DNA of 64,000 bases from Fistularia commersonii. Lineage: Eukaryota; Chordata; Actinopteri; Syngnathiformes; Fistulariidae. Below the pieces are notes generated by a model. It worked only from the letters and a program-made list of their open reading frames with translations. It did not search any database and was not told where the DNA came from. Position numbers and translations under genes: made by a program. Numbering within the stretch: position 1 is the first letter of the stretch; every line of letters starts with the position of its first letter. The DNA lies in NCBI GenBank assembly GCA_037954325.1, contig JBBMNZ010000013.1:7374501-7438500 (forward strand), written 5' to 3'. Shown piece by piece: positions 1-10,864 of the stretch.

Positions 1-23
1 TAAAACACTGTTTGGTTTGATTA

Positions 24-796
24 CTGTATTTTGCAGACCATAAGGTTCACCTTATAAGGCACAATATCAATGAACAGGTCAATTTTCATATAAGGCGCAT
101 GATAAAACATATGGTATGTAGAGGAAAACAAAACAGTTTAGTCAAACTTTATTCATCTCACTTTTTTTCCCTTGAAAACTGTTTGGTCTTTACTTGGCAC
201 TCATCTTCTTAGTTCCTCAACTTCTGTACCATTGACTCATTAATGTTGAATTCTTTTGCTGCTGCTCTATTCCCATGACTGATAGCCTTGAGTTTGAATT
301 CTGCTTCGTAAGCATGTCTCTTGACAGTTGCCATTTTTAGGGTTCTTCATACACACAAATTTACAGTAATATTATGTTGAAGCACAGAACATAGCGGTAT
401 TACAAAAAGTCTGACTGATTGGTTTATCGTTGCCAACGATAGTAGACACCTGAAATTGATGTGAGGTTGGGACAATGTTGTACTCTAGCACTACACAATT
501 AGTTGTATAACGTTGCTTGACATTGCAACCCATATTCAACCAAGGACCAACTTTAATACAACGTCCCTGTGTCAGGTGGGAATGGTCCAACGATCAATCA
601 AGCCGAGTGGGTTCGTTGCTTATCAAAATCACACAAAAACATTTTGACAGTTTTTGAGCGGAGTGTGCCACACAAAATTGGTTTGGTCAGTTAGAACAAG
701 AATTCATACATAGGGTGCACCGGATAATAAGGCACATGGCCAATTTTTGAGAAAATGTAGGAATTTTAAGTGCGCCTTATAGTGCAAAAAATACAG
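24..796 (-). mobile_element. Tigger/pogo-like DNA transposon remnant
   Basis: A 773 bp element flanked by TA on both sides (22-23 and 797-798), the target duplication of Tc1/mariner/pogo elements. The ends are imperfect inverted repeats: the left begins CTGTATTTTGCAGACCATAA and the reverse complement of the right begins CTGTATTTTTTGCACTATAA, with similarity continuing inward through ATAAGGC and CACC blocks. Inside, on the minus strand, an ATG at 334 opens 41 codons (MATVKRHAYEAEFKLKAIS, later NRAAAKEFNINESM) that resemble the N-terminal helix-turn-helix of pogo/Tigger transposases, then stop at 209-211. The frame looks internally shortened relative to the family and has no DDE catalytic domain, so the copy is non-autonomous. 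It sits in an intron of the TM9SF2-type gene. Confidence 0.75.
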
Positions 797-837
797 TATT
801 ATGTGAGAACAACAATCAAGTTTCATAGGATTCTTAC

Positions 838-1866
838 TTTTGTAGAGGCGTGCAGACACGTAACCAGCAGGGGTTCCCAACAACACCCAGAGTACCACAG
901 CGCATGTCATCAGAGCACCTCTGTTGGCCGGTGACAAGAAGCCAAGACAGGCCAGGACTACATTGGAAAAACATCACCACCACACTCAATCAAACAAACA
1001 TTCTGACAGCTGAAAAGACTGTATTTAGAAATGTTTTATCTAGTCTGCTATCAGCTTTTTCAAACACTGGCACCAAATGGTGCAGTCCAGACTCAACATA
1101 AAATACTTCATACATAGTGTGATGAAGGTCATGATGAAGATCTGGGTGCCTTGTCCAAGGAACACAGACAGCAGCATGCCTTTCCTGGGTGGACGGAATA
1201 CATCCCCGTGAACCTGTTTCCAACCTGACTCCTCTTGTGCATCCTCCTACAAACAACAGCAAACAGCGATGCACTGATAATCCAAGAATATGAGAGGAGA
1301 AGGCTCACAAACCTCAACTGAGTAATACCTCATTGTGACACCTTCTAGTAAAGGAAAATAAGGTGAATGAAAATAAGATAAATGAAAGGTGTACAAAAAG
1401 TTGTAAAATCTGGTGTGAAAAATGTGTTTTCAGTATCAATAAGGGAAATGTTTTTTCAAAGTGATAACTAAAACATATTCACACCAAATTTTGCATTTAA
1501 CCTAATATGCTTGATCCTTACAATCACACACCCAAACACCAGATTGAATTACCACGCTTATAATGCTTATCAACAAGCTTACATAGTGCAGAGAGGTTTG
1601 TTCCCTGGTCGCTGGAACCTTTATCAAGTCTGTCTGTGAAATGTGACAAAATAAAAACCTCTTTGTCCATTTAACATTACAACCGAGGTTTAATTATTCA
1701 TTTCAACATAAAACAGTACCTTGATAATTTGAAAATATTTTAAATGTTTTTAGAAAGCTGTTGGATTACGTAGTTTTACTTGATACTAGTGTGAGGTTTT
1801 TCCCTTCCAGTTGAGAATTAGTAGCTATTCCATAGTTAAAATATTGATTGCTCAACACACATTCTA

Positions 1867-1954
<88 letters not shown>

Positions 1955-4914
1955 ATAACAAAATGGTAAGATTCAATGGATTTAGGTGTATTATCTTCGC
2001 TATTTTAACTCACATGCAAGGAGACTACATGGTAAAGGAAGGTCTGCTCAAAATGACCGATGTGCTGCATTTACCTGGTCCACCTGATTGTATCTGGCAA
2101 TGTCCTTGTGAAGTGTTCTCAGCATAATCATGGCAACCATGCCAGACAAGAAGAGAACAATGACCAAAGAGTTCATGATACTACAAGAAACAAAACACAA
2201 AGCACACTTTGGAACCAAAAACAAGCATCAAGACCCCACAACTATAGAGAGGTATTAGAGCCACAGAACATAAATAAGTGCTCTTACCTAAACCACTGAA
2301 TGTTTGTGTGAGGCATGGAGACCAGGATGTAGTCCCACCTTGAGGCCCATTTGATAGATGAGTTTTCCTTAATAAAAGAAAAGCGTAAATGATTAATAAT
2401 GTCATTCACTGAATTACATGTTTTTCAGATAATTGTAGACAATTTGTCAACACAATTTGGTGCCCTACCTCAAAGGTAACCGAGTAGGTGTAAACTATAG
2501 ACACATCACTTTCAAACTTTGCAGGGACCTCCATGGGTTTACCTCCGTCACAGTTAAGATTTTTCTCATCTGCCTGTGCAATACTATTCAGCAAATAAGA
2601 AAAAGAGTGGTCGAAATCAGTTTTTTTTTCTAATATAATTGTTCCAATCATTATACAGACAGGCTTCTCTGCAACAGAACAATAATGGGACCTTGAATAA
2701 CAAATACAAACAACGATGTTGATTAAAAAACAATATGCATACGAGCATGCACACACACACACAAATGCGCGCACACACACATCGTATCTACTGGGAGAAA
2801 AATAAAAGAGACAGAGAAAAAAAGGCAGATAGAAGACTGTCTGCCTTGCCCGAAGATGTTAAATTCCATCATCACTCATCAAGTTTTATATTAAGGCAGC
2901 AATGCATTTTAGAAGTTGCCCTCATCAATGCATGATTATTTTTCAAAAAAACTGATAGGTTATTTTACTACAACAAATACTTACCTTTTTGGTTCCAGGG
3001 TGGCAGCAACAAGACGGGCCCCTTGCCATCCTTCTGATGTTTCACTGTGGTAGCTGATCTTGATGTCTACATGGTTGAAGACATAGAATGTGTTCCTCTG
3101 GTTGTAGTCAGACTGGGGGAAAAAAAAATGATTTCTTGAGTTAAGATGTTTAAAACTTAACGGATTAAGCTTAAAAAACAATTAAGTTCATGTAGAATTG
3201 TGTCTATGAAGAATCTGAATTATCCAGGGCATGGTTAATGCTGTCATGGCAACTGGACCTGTGGAATGGATTATATTCACCCTCATGTTGGGGACAAAGG
3301 ATTTTTGTGAGAAATCTCTGACATGATTTGTAATTTAGGAGGATATCATTGATCTACCTTAAGATCAGAAAATTCACCTCTGAATATCAGAACAATCAAT
3401 TCTCCTTAATTAACAAGCAATAATTGTAGTATCATGTAACATAATATTCCCGTATCTGACAGGTTGCTCAATAATCGTGACTATCCTTCAGAAATCAGAG
3501 GAGCATTAATTCCCAAGAATTACTCAATGACTTCAATTACAACTTACATTGATAACACAAGCATCTTTAGCTTGACCCTCTGAAGTGAAGAGGCAGCCAA
3601 TGGGGAATCCGGGGTTACAGTATCTCTGACTGTCTTCCACCTCATAGCACCATGTGACTGGCATATTGTCAATGATCCTGTAAAAAGTAATGATATGACA
3701 ATGAAAAGTCTTACAATAAAAATAATTATCCTCTACAAATTTGCATCAACACACACACAAAGATTTTGTTATTCTAACCAGTGGTGTTGATAGTTCAGCT
3801 GCATTCCCATTTTAAGAAAATCCAGTTTGGTGGCATCTTCCTGGTTATCTTTCAGATAGTTCTTTTTACACACTATCCTGCACTTAATATTTTGTTTGAA
3901 GAAGATCTAAAAAAAAACAGATGATCACAGAGAACCTCAAACATTTGAAAAATAATATTTAATAACATGGCTCTAAATATCTTTTAACACCTACCTTGTA
4001 CGGTGATGACTCAATTCGTTCACCGAATAGCACCTGTCCAAGGTTCTCAGATGGCCTAATTTCCTTATCATCTTTGCAGAAGTCAAAGCTTTCACAAAGT
4101 CACAGATTGACACAAAATTAAACAGCGATACGTAACGACAGTGTGCAAATTATCCCCCGGCATAAAAATGTTACTTACGCATCATATTCATAAGGCAGAA
4201 CTGACTCTACAGAATCCAAGCGATTGACGAACAATCGTATCTCTGACTGTAAAGAAGCAACAGCATTTGTTCAATGAGCATCAGCTGATCTAAAAGTGAG
4301 ATGTTTAACCCCTTACTGATCAATTACGGTGTACTGGCAGTGAAAAACTGTATGATACTAAATCCCTGTGACCACATATATACAAATAATATGGTTCCAA
4401 TTTAATTTTGATTAAAAACTCCATTAATTTAGCCACTTTAGTAATAATAAGATTAACAGAAATAGGTGACGGTTGCCATCACTGTACTCTAACTGAATTT
4501 ATTTAAATTGTCGTTGCTTGACTTGACAATATGAGTTTAGAGTCGAAACTTCAATACAGACGCACAATTAATAATGTAATAACGTGTAAAAAATATACAA
4601 TTAGCGACCTTTACCGTTGCAATATTAACTTATGCTAATGTTGTTACCAGGCAGTAGTCGAGGCCTAAAGTGAGAGGCTTGTTGGAAAAGGTAAAATATG
4701 GTGGCAACAGAATTTGATGAAAACTATTCAAATGTATACAGAAATTTCACAGCAATGTCAGTATTCTAAATCATCATACCTGGCAATCTTTAGCTTTGCC
4801 CTGTTCACAGAAACTCACTGGGGCTAAACCCGGAAGATAAAACGCCACGCACGAGCAGAAATGTAAAACTAGCAAGTAAACCAGAGTAAAACCAGAATGT
4901 ATCCGCCTCTTCAT
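838..4914 (-). CDS. tm9sf2-like: TM9SF2-type nonaspanin, 5' part (11 exons; C-terminus off the left edge)
   Basis: Minus-strand exons: 4780-4914, 4179-4246, 3995-4088, 3779-3906, 3548-3677, 2985-3112, 2469-2583, 2288-2367, 2075-2180, 1114-1246, 838-957. All have GT-AG borders and phases that join, giving 412 codons plus one base of a family whose members are about 660 aa. The start ATG (4914) opens a signal peptide followed by AFYLPGLAPVSFC, the mature start typical of TM9SF2. The lumenal domain carries VNRLDSVESVLPYEY, RPSENLGQVLFGERIE and NYQHHW; the first membrane span follows IKWASRWDY, and the last exon has LSPANRGALMTCAVVLW. Nonaspanins are multipass endosomal/Golgi proteins implicated in sorting membrane proteins and in glycosylation. 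The lumenal part differs from canonical TM9SF2 at many sites, so this may be a paralogue. The seventh exon uses the acceptor GAATAG, the only one I found that keeps frame. Confidence 0.9.
1870..1951. repeat. (AT)n microsatellite
   Basis: About 41 uninterrupted AT dinucleotides in the intron between the 1114-1246 and 2075-2180 exons of the TM9SF2-type gene. Confidence 0.97.
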
Positions 4915-6632
4915 TTTACCGCGGATACAGATAACCTTAGACTGTGAAAAGTTCAGTCAGATTAAGAATGTTAATCGCTGTCAGAGTAACCCTGTACGCT
5001 AGCAGCTCACGGTTAGCTTGATATTTCTTGTGGAGGAGACGCAGTACGGATGCGGGGTGACCCGTTTGGCGCAAGCAGCCTCTGGGAGTGTGTCAATTAT
5101 GCGTCGTAGAAACGTAATGATTACACACCGGAAGTGTAAAGAGGTACTACCAAAACATAACCACCAACTCACATAAGGGTCTTATAGATCATGTATTGAT
5201 TCATAATATACTTGAACTCAACTATCGTATTGTCTTATCTGGAAACTATTTTCCATAGCCATTACAAAAGTGATAGATAAATCTGACCTACCTAAACTGA
5301 CTGACTTGTACATGTTCCGCGGATTTTATTTTGAAATAAATAAATCGGATGCAATATTTAGTTTTCAAAAACTTGATTACAAGAAAGTTTCACTGACGTT
5401 GCATACCATACAATAATCACATTGTTTTTAAAATAAGATACGGCTACGCCTTTCAATACCAAATGGTAGAATACACTTTAGTCTAACTACAACCCTTTAA
5501 CGTACCAACACCTAAATTGGACGATAATATTTTCACACTAGGTAAAAGGCAGGAGACCGGGTCGGAAAAACAGGTTCCACAGAATAGTTGCAGTAAAGGA
5601 ACACCCATTCAGTCATGTATTATTCTTAAACATTTTTTCCCCGTGAGCATTTATATTGGTTGCCATTCAGAAATATGTAATATTGTCCAATTAAAGCTCT
5701 ATGAACCTCATCGCTATCAAGTCCGGCTGTTCTCATGTTTTATTGCTGTAATTTTTCTCCGCCACTCTTTGGAATTTTAACATCCACATGTCACTTTCAG
5801 TGTAATACAGAATTATTTTTATTCATCGTTGATTCATTTGAATGTGAAATACATCCGGCATGGAAAGAAGATTATGATGATGATGATGACATGTGGTTGG
5901 TGGAAGCCGTCCAAAAAACTAGCGAAGTAAATGTGGAAGAAAACAAAAACAGCGACAGTGATGCATTAAAATTTGAATGGCGTGATGTCACAATAAAGCT
6001 GTGATGTCATCAAGCGAAGCAAAGAGCGAATTTGTTTTCAAATTATTTATATAAGGAAAAATATTTGTTCGACATCCGTGATCGTAATCTTTTGTTCATT
6101 CACGAGCTTGTTAACTATAACAGCATACTATAAAAAGGTCTCAAGGGACTCGTGGTAATATTCATTCCAACCCAATAGGTGGCGCCAGACAATTTTGTGT
6201 CGCTTTGTGTTCCGGAATTGATAATAAGAGTAAGAGAGCGCCTAGCCAAGAAACCAATATAGTCCTCAGTTATGTTACATTAGCTAGTGTGCGTAGCCCA
6301 TCTGTACCGCACTCGAGGCCGTGGGTGCTATTCCGTGTAATTTCATGATCGGCCGCTCAGTTGTACTGTTATTCCTTTTCCGTGTGAGGAAACGACTGGA
6401 AATTAGAAAATTTTATCGTTTTCGGTTCATAGCTGAAGTCATCACACGCGGGGAACAGTGAGCCAACGTTCCAACCGTCCGCGCTTATCGCCATTTTGCG
6501 CATTCAACAACCCAGGCTGAACGTCTGCATCAGGTAGATGTTCAGGGATGCTTCCGCCGTTAAATTTCACGTTGTGTTGTTAAATTTTGGAACTGAAAAC
6601 GACTCGTTGTTCCAGGAAGTCGATTTCGCAGT
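4915..6632. promoter_or_regulatory. Divergent promoter interval between the TM9SF2-type gene and RBMX
   Basis: About 1.7 kb separates two start codons pointing in opposite directions, so both promoters and 5' UTRs must lie here or in unseen upstream exons. CpG dinucleotides are denser near 4960-5120 and 6180-6560 than elsewhere in the window, as expected of housekeeping promoters. A TATA-like run lies at about 6131-6136, and 6170-6630 is probably RBMX 5' UTR. No binding site is assigned with confidence. An open frame of unknown meaning lies at 5735-6004. Confidence 0.5.
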
Positions 6633-9600
6633 ATGGCAGAGGCAGACCGACCGGGGAAGCTCTTCATCGGTGGACTGAATACCGAAACCACCGAGAAGGC
6701 CCTGGAGCAGTACTTTAGCAAATATGGCAGGATTGTCGAAGGTATGAGAGGCACCGCTGTTGTTTTTCCAGTTCGCACATTTTCTTTTGTTTTCCTTAAC
6801 AGGACAAATATCTTAGAGCAGTGATGCTTTCGGTAGTTTAATTTTCACATCCGAGAACGCGATTTAGTGCACAGTTTCATTGATCATTGTTGATATAGCA
6901 ACATGTAATTAAAATATCATCGGAGCTAATAACATCCACTCATGCTTTAGAATTTTGTGTTTGTATTACTTGGTAGAGATGATGTATTTCATTTTTGTAA
7001 AGTTGCTTTAAAAGAGTATGCATCGTCCTTTAAGGATAAATGGGGTAAAACTGATGAGACCTGACATTACATTATAGAAAATAAAAAATGTATCTCAGCT
7101 ATATTGAATAAGATGATTATCGATAGTAGAACAAAGTTTTGATTAATGAATTAGTTTTGCCATCATCACATAGTCAAGTTTCAAAGCTCACGCACTTTCC
7201 AAATTCATTTTCCTTCAGTTATTTTGATGAAAGACCGTGAAACAAACAAGTCAAGAGGCTTCGCTTTTGTGACTTTTGAAAGTCCAGCTGATGCAAAGGA
7301 TGCAGCTCGGGAGATGAATGGAAAGGTACAGTATTTGATCAGGAACACTTGATATATCTAGTACGAAATTACTTGAAGTACTTAAAGCAATTTGTGATTC
7401 TTTGCTGACAGTCACTTGATGGCAAGCCTATAAAGGTTGAGCAAGCCACCAAACCCCAGTTCGAGAGTGCGGGCAGAAGAGGACCACCGTCCATGCACTC
7501 CCGCAGTCGCTTTGCCCCTCGAGGTCCACGTGGATCCAGGGGAGGTCCGGGTGGTATGAGGGGCCCCCCATCTCGGGGTAAATTATTTTGTATTTTAAAT
7601 TTGAATTGTAAATAAACAAGTTTATAAAATTTCCATCTTCTAAGACAAAGTGCTAATATTCATTTTTTTTTTTGTCAAAAGATTACTACGATAATTCAGG
7701 GAATTCAGAACCCTTCTTTAAAGGGATGTCATCTAGAGGGCCCCCTCCAATGAAGCGAGGACCCCCAGTTCGTAATGGAGGCCCGCCGCCCAAGAGATCT
7801 GCCCCATCTGGTCCCATGAGCAGAGGTAATAGTGTGAATGTGAGGTGAAATGTGTGAAACCTTTTGGTATTGGTTCATGAACAAGCATATTTTATGTTCC
7901 TCTTGTCTCAGGTCCCATGTCAAGAGACAGGGACCCTTATGGGCCACCTCGCAGAGATTCCATGATGTCTAGACGTGATGATTATCCCTCACCGAGAGAT
8001 GACCACTATAACTCCAAAGACAGGTGTGGCATTCTAACATTTAATCACATCATACACTAGAGTGAATAGCTGTGAATGGCCTTCTCTTAAGCATTACTGA
8101 AATATGAGTTACTCTGGTGTACCTGCTATTGCTTAAAGGTTAAAAAAAGATACCATTGTCTAATATTATCTGGTGCAGTTTCCTGGTCCGTCACATTCTC
8201 TGAGGGTTAGCAGTCACCCATTATCTCTCTCTCATACACATACTCAACACAGTGCCAGAGTTGCCATGCTAACAATGTCATCAAGAGCAACCTAGGGTTT
8301 GCTGTCTTGTCCAAGGACACTTCAACATGTAAACAGGAGGATCTTGGAATTGAACCACTAACCCAACTTATAATTGTAGTGGCGGCTGCTCTATCAAATG
8401 AGCCATGGCTGCCCTACAATTATGATAATCCACTTTCACACAAACCTGATTTAATAATATCCCAATGATGTGCAGTGTAGGTTGTTTAAATATCCAAAGT
8501 TATGATCAATATTACTTTGGGCGTGTTATGTAAGAGCAGTGAAATTCTCTAACAAAATGTATACGCTTTTGTGTAACATATCAAATTACTTAAATTTGTG
8601 AATTCTATAATTTTTCAGGATTTTACTCTTAAATTCTTGATTGTGGGTACAAATATTAATTGCTACACACTACAAACTAGAAAAAATGTATATACACTGT
8701 TCTGTTGCTTCAGAGGCTTCTAAGAGTGTAACAATGCACAACTCATGCCTCAGTATTTTTCTAATACAGAGAGGGTCTAGGGGAGTTTTCTTTATCATAA
8801 TATAAGTAGCCTATTAAGAGCCTGCTTTATGACTCATTAGTACAGCAAACCTTGAAAAGTGCTGCAAGTAAAAACCTTCAGAACAAAAAATAAATATTAA
8901 ATGTTATTATAATAATATATAAATAAATATTGATAGCCCTAAATTCCATTCAGTTATGGAACCTATGGTCAGAGTGTGGTTTATGGTTGCTAAAACCTTA
9001 CTCCTTACTGTGTTTCACTGTAATCATTTTTTTTTTTTTTTGTAGTTGTGTAGTTGAAAATGAACTTTTCTGTTGCGGTATGACATATAGGGTATTATTT
9101 CAATGTGCATTTCTTTTTCTTAAATTGTTGGTTTACATGTTTTCACCATTCAATTAAAAGAGAAAGCAATTTAATAGTTACACCCTTGACTTACGCTGTG
9201 CTATCTTTGATAGCTACTCTAGTCGGGATTATAACTCAAGAGATTCAAGGGACTATGGACCACCACCTAGGGATTATTCATACAGAGAATACTCCAATTC
9301 CAGTTCTCGGGATGACTATGGCTCAATGTCAAGGGGTTACAGGTAAGAGTTTGGAGTGATATGAAAAAATAAACACAATGCTATCATTTCAGCTTGTTAT
9401 AAGTTTGTCCTTATGATGCAGTGACCGTGATGGCTACGGGGGAGGCCGGGAACCAAGAGGCTATGTCGACCGTCCAAGTGGTGGCTCCTACAGAGATTCA
9501 TATGATGGTTACGGTAAGATATGATTACACAAGTGTAAGACAGGAACGCTCTGGCACAAAGGAGAGCTGCATAAATAATGAAACAACCAGCCAAATCCTA

Positions 9601-10600
9601 GCATTGACTTCCTCAACCTCCAGTCACAAGAAGCTTCTGTTCCCATAACCCAGAGGAAACAGCATTTAAAGCAGGCTGAATTACAAAGTTGCAATAGGCC
9701 TGCTATTAGAAATACAAAGTATTGGCATCTCCACTAAGCAACACAATAAACTGGAAAGCTGTGCCCATACAAGTCAATCCCTTACTGATGCATTCCTCAA
9801 AAGAATAAATGTGTTTAACAGTATCATACAAATGCAGACGAACTCATGTATCCCCTGAGAGTTGACAACGATAAGGAATTCCCCAAATGTCCTTGGAAAC
9901 ATCTGCTGACCCCTCCGTATATGTTGCCTATGCCAATCAAAGCACTCCCTCAAGGAGTAATCCATCAAGACCACCCCGAAAACTCCACCTTTACCTGCAT
10001 TTCTAACACTTGGAGCCCTTAAAGGAAAAATGGCTACTCAAATCAATGGCATGCTGAAACAAGTAACATTGCCCATTTATTCCCTGGGCTGGAATGTGCT
10101 ACTGCCCATGTCAACTAAATATCCCGTGTTGAATCCAAGATTCATTAAGTGATGGGACATGTAAACATGTCATCCATTTATGTTGCATATTTAAATGTAT
10201 TGGCGCAAAAAAAAAAAAAACTTGACCAAACAAGAAAATGTGTCAATGAACCTTGCCAATTACCTGACCCATTGACCCTGCAGGTAACTCTCGCAGCGCC
10301 CCACCCTCAAGGGGCCCCCCACCATCCTATGGTGGGAGCAGTGGAAGCAGTCGTTATGATGACTATGGCAGCAGTTCCCGGGATGGCTATGGCAGTCGTG
10401 ACAGTTACCCCAGCAGTCGGAGTGACCCATATCCACCAGCCCGTGGTGAGCGAATGGGCAGGCAGGAGAGGGGCCCAGCTCCCCCTGTCGAGAGAGGCTA
10501 CCCTCCTCGAGATTCATACAGCAGTTCAAGTCGTGGAGGGCCGCGTGGTGGCCGTGGAAACAATCGAGCTGATAGAGGAATGGCTCGGAGCAGATACTAA
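6633..10600 (+). CDS. rbmx: RBMX (hnRNP G), RNA-binding motif protein, complete
   Basis: Eight coding exons: 6633-6741, 7219-7325, 7412-7577, 7682-7825, 7912-8023, 9214-9342, 9422-9513, 10284-10600. Spliced length is 1176 nt, or 391 aa, the same as human RBMX. One RRM fills roughly residues 8-86, with RNP2 LFIGGL (10-15) and RNP1 KSRGFAFV (47-54). The rest is low complexity, rich in Arg, Gly, Ser and Tyr: GPP/RGG-type repeats, then many SRDxY and DDY units, ending in a GGRGNNRADRGMARSRY-like tail that corresponds to the C-terminal RNA-binding region. RBMX is a nuclear heterogeneous ribonucleoprotein that binds nascent transcripts, influences splice-site choice, and has been linked to chromatid cohesion and DNA damage responses. 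The start ATG is the first in the RRM frame. Phases agree at every junction. Confidence 0.97.
8195..8415. repeat. Dispersed repeat in RBMX intron 5
   Basis: The segment with CTTGTCCAAGGACACTTCAA followed by a GGATCxTGGAATTGAACCAC box resembles a short interspersed repeat I associate with many fish genomes. Its borders are not clear, and the family name is not assigned. Confidence 0.4.
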
Positions 10601-10858
10601 AAATGGACATGGAAATCACTTTAGAAAAACATGTTAGTCTTCGTACACAATTAACACGTGTTTTGGAAGAAATCTGACAAACCATCCATGTCTAAATCTG
10701 TGGAATTTCCCAGTTTTTCTTTTTTTTATTGTGTAAACATTTTTTTATTAGTATTTCTCTTGCTCATGTAACAGTACAGTTACCAAGTGAGTGTTAGTTT
10801 TTGTACATTCAGTGCTGTTGGAATCTGCAATACCCTATAAGTCTGGCTTTCCTACTCT

Positions 10859-10864
10859 AATAAA
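10859..10864 (+). terminator. RBMX polyadenylation signal
   Basis: AATAAA lies 259 bases after the RBMX stop codon and is followed by a GT/T-rich stretch (CTTTTGGTTGT). It is the first canonical hexamer downstream of the stop. Confidence 0.8.

Noticed and set aside
2584..2700. Longer seventh exon of the TM9SF2-type gene using the TTGCAG acceptor near 2675
   Set aside because: It would put the conserved DEKNLNCDGGKPMEVP segment out of frame; the GAATAG acceptor at 2584 joins correctly.
6976..7066. C/D-box snoRNA in RBMX intron 1, because human RBMX hosts SNORD61
   Set aside because: A weak C-like box (ATGATGT) and CTGA boxes occur, but there is no terminal stem and the C box has a mismatch. 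The evidence is too weak to annotate.
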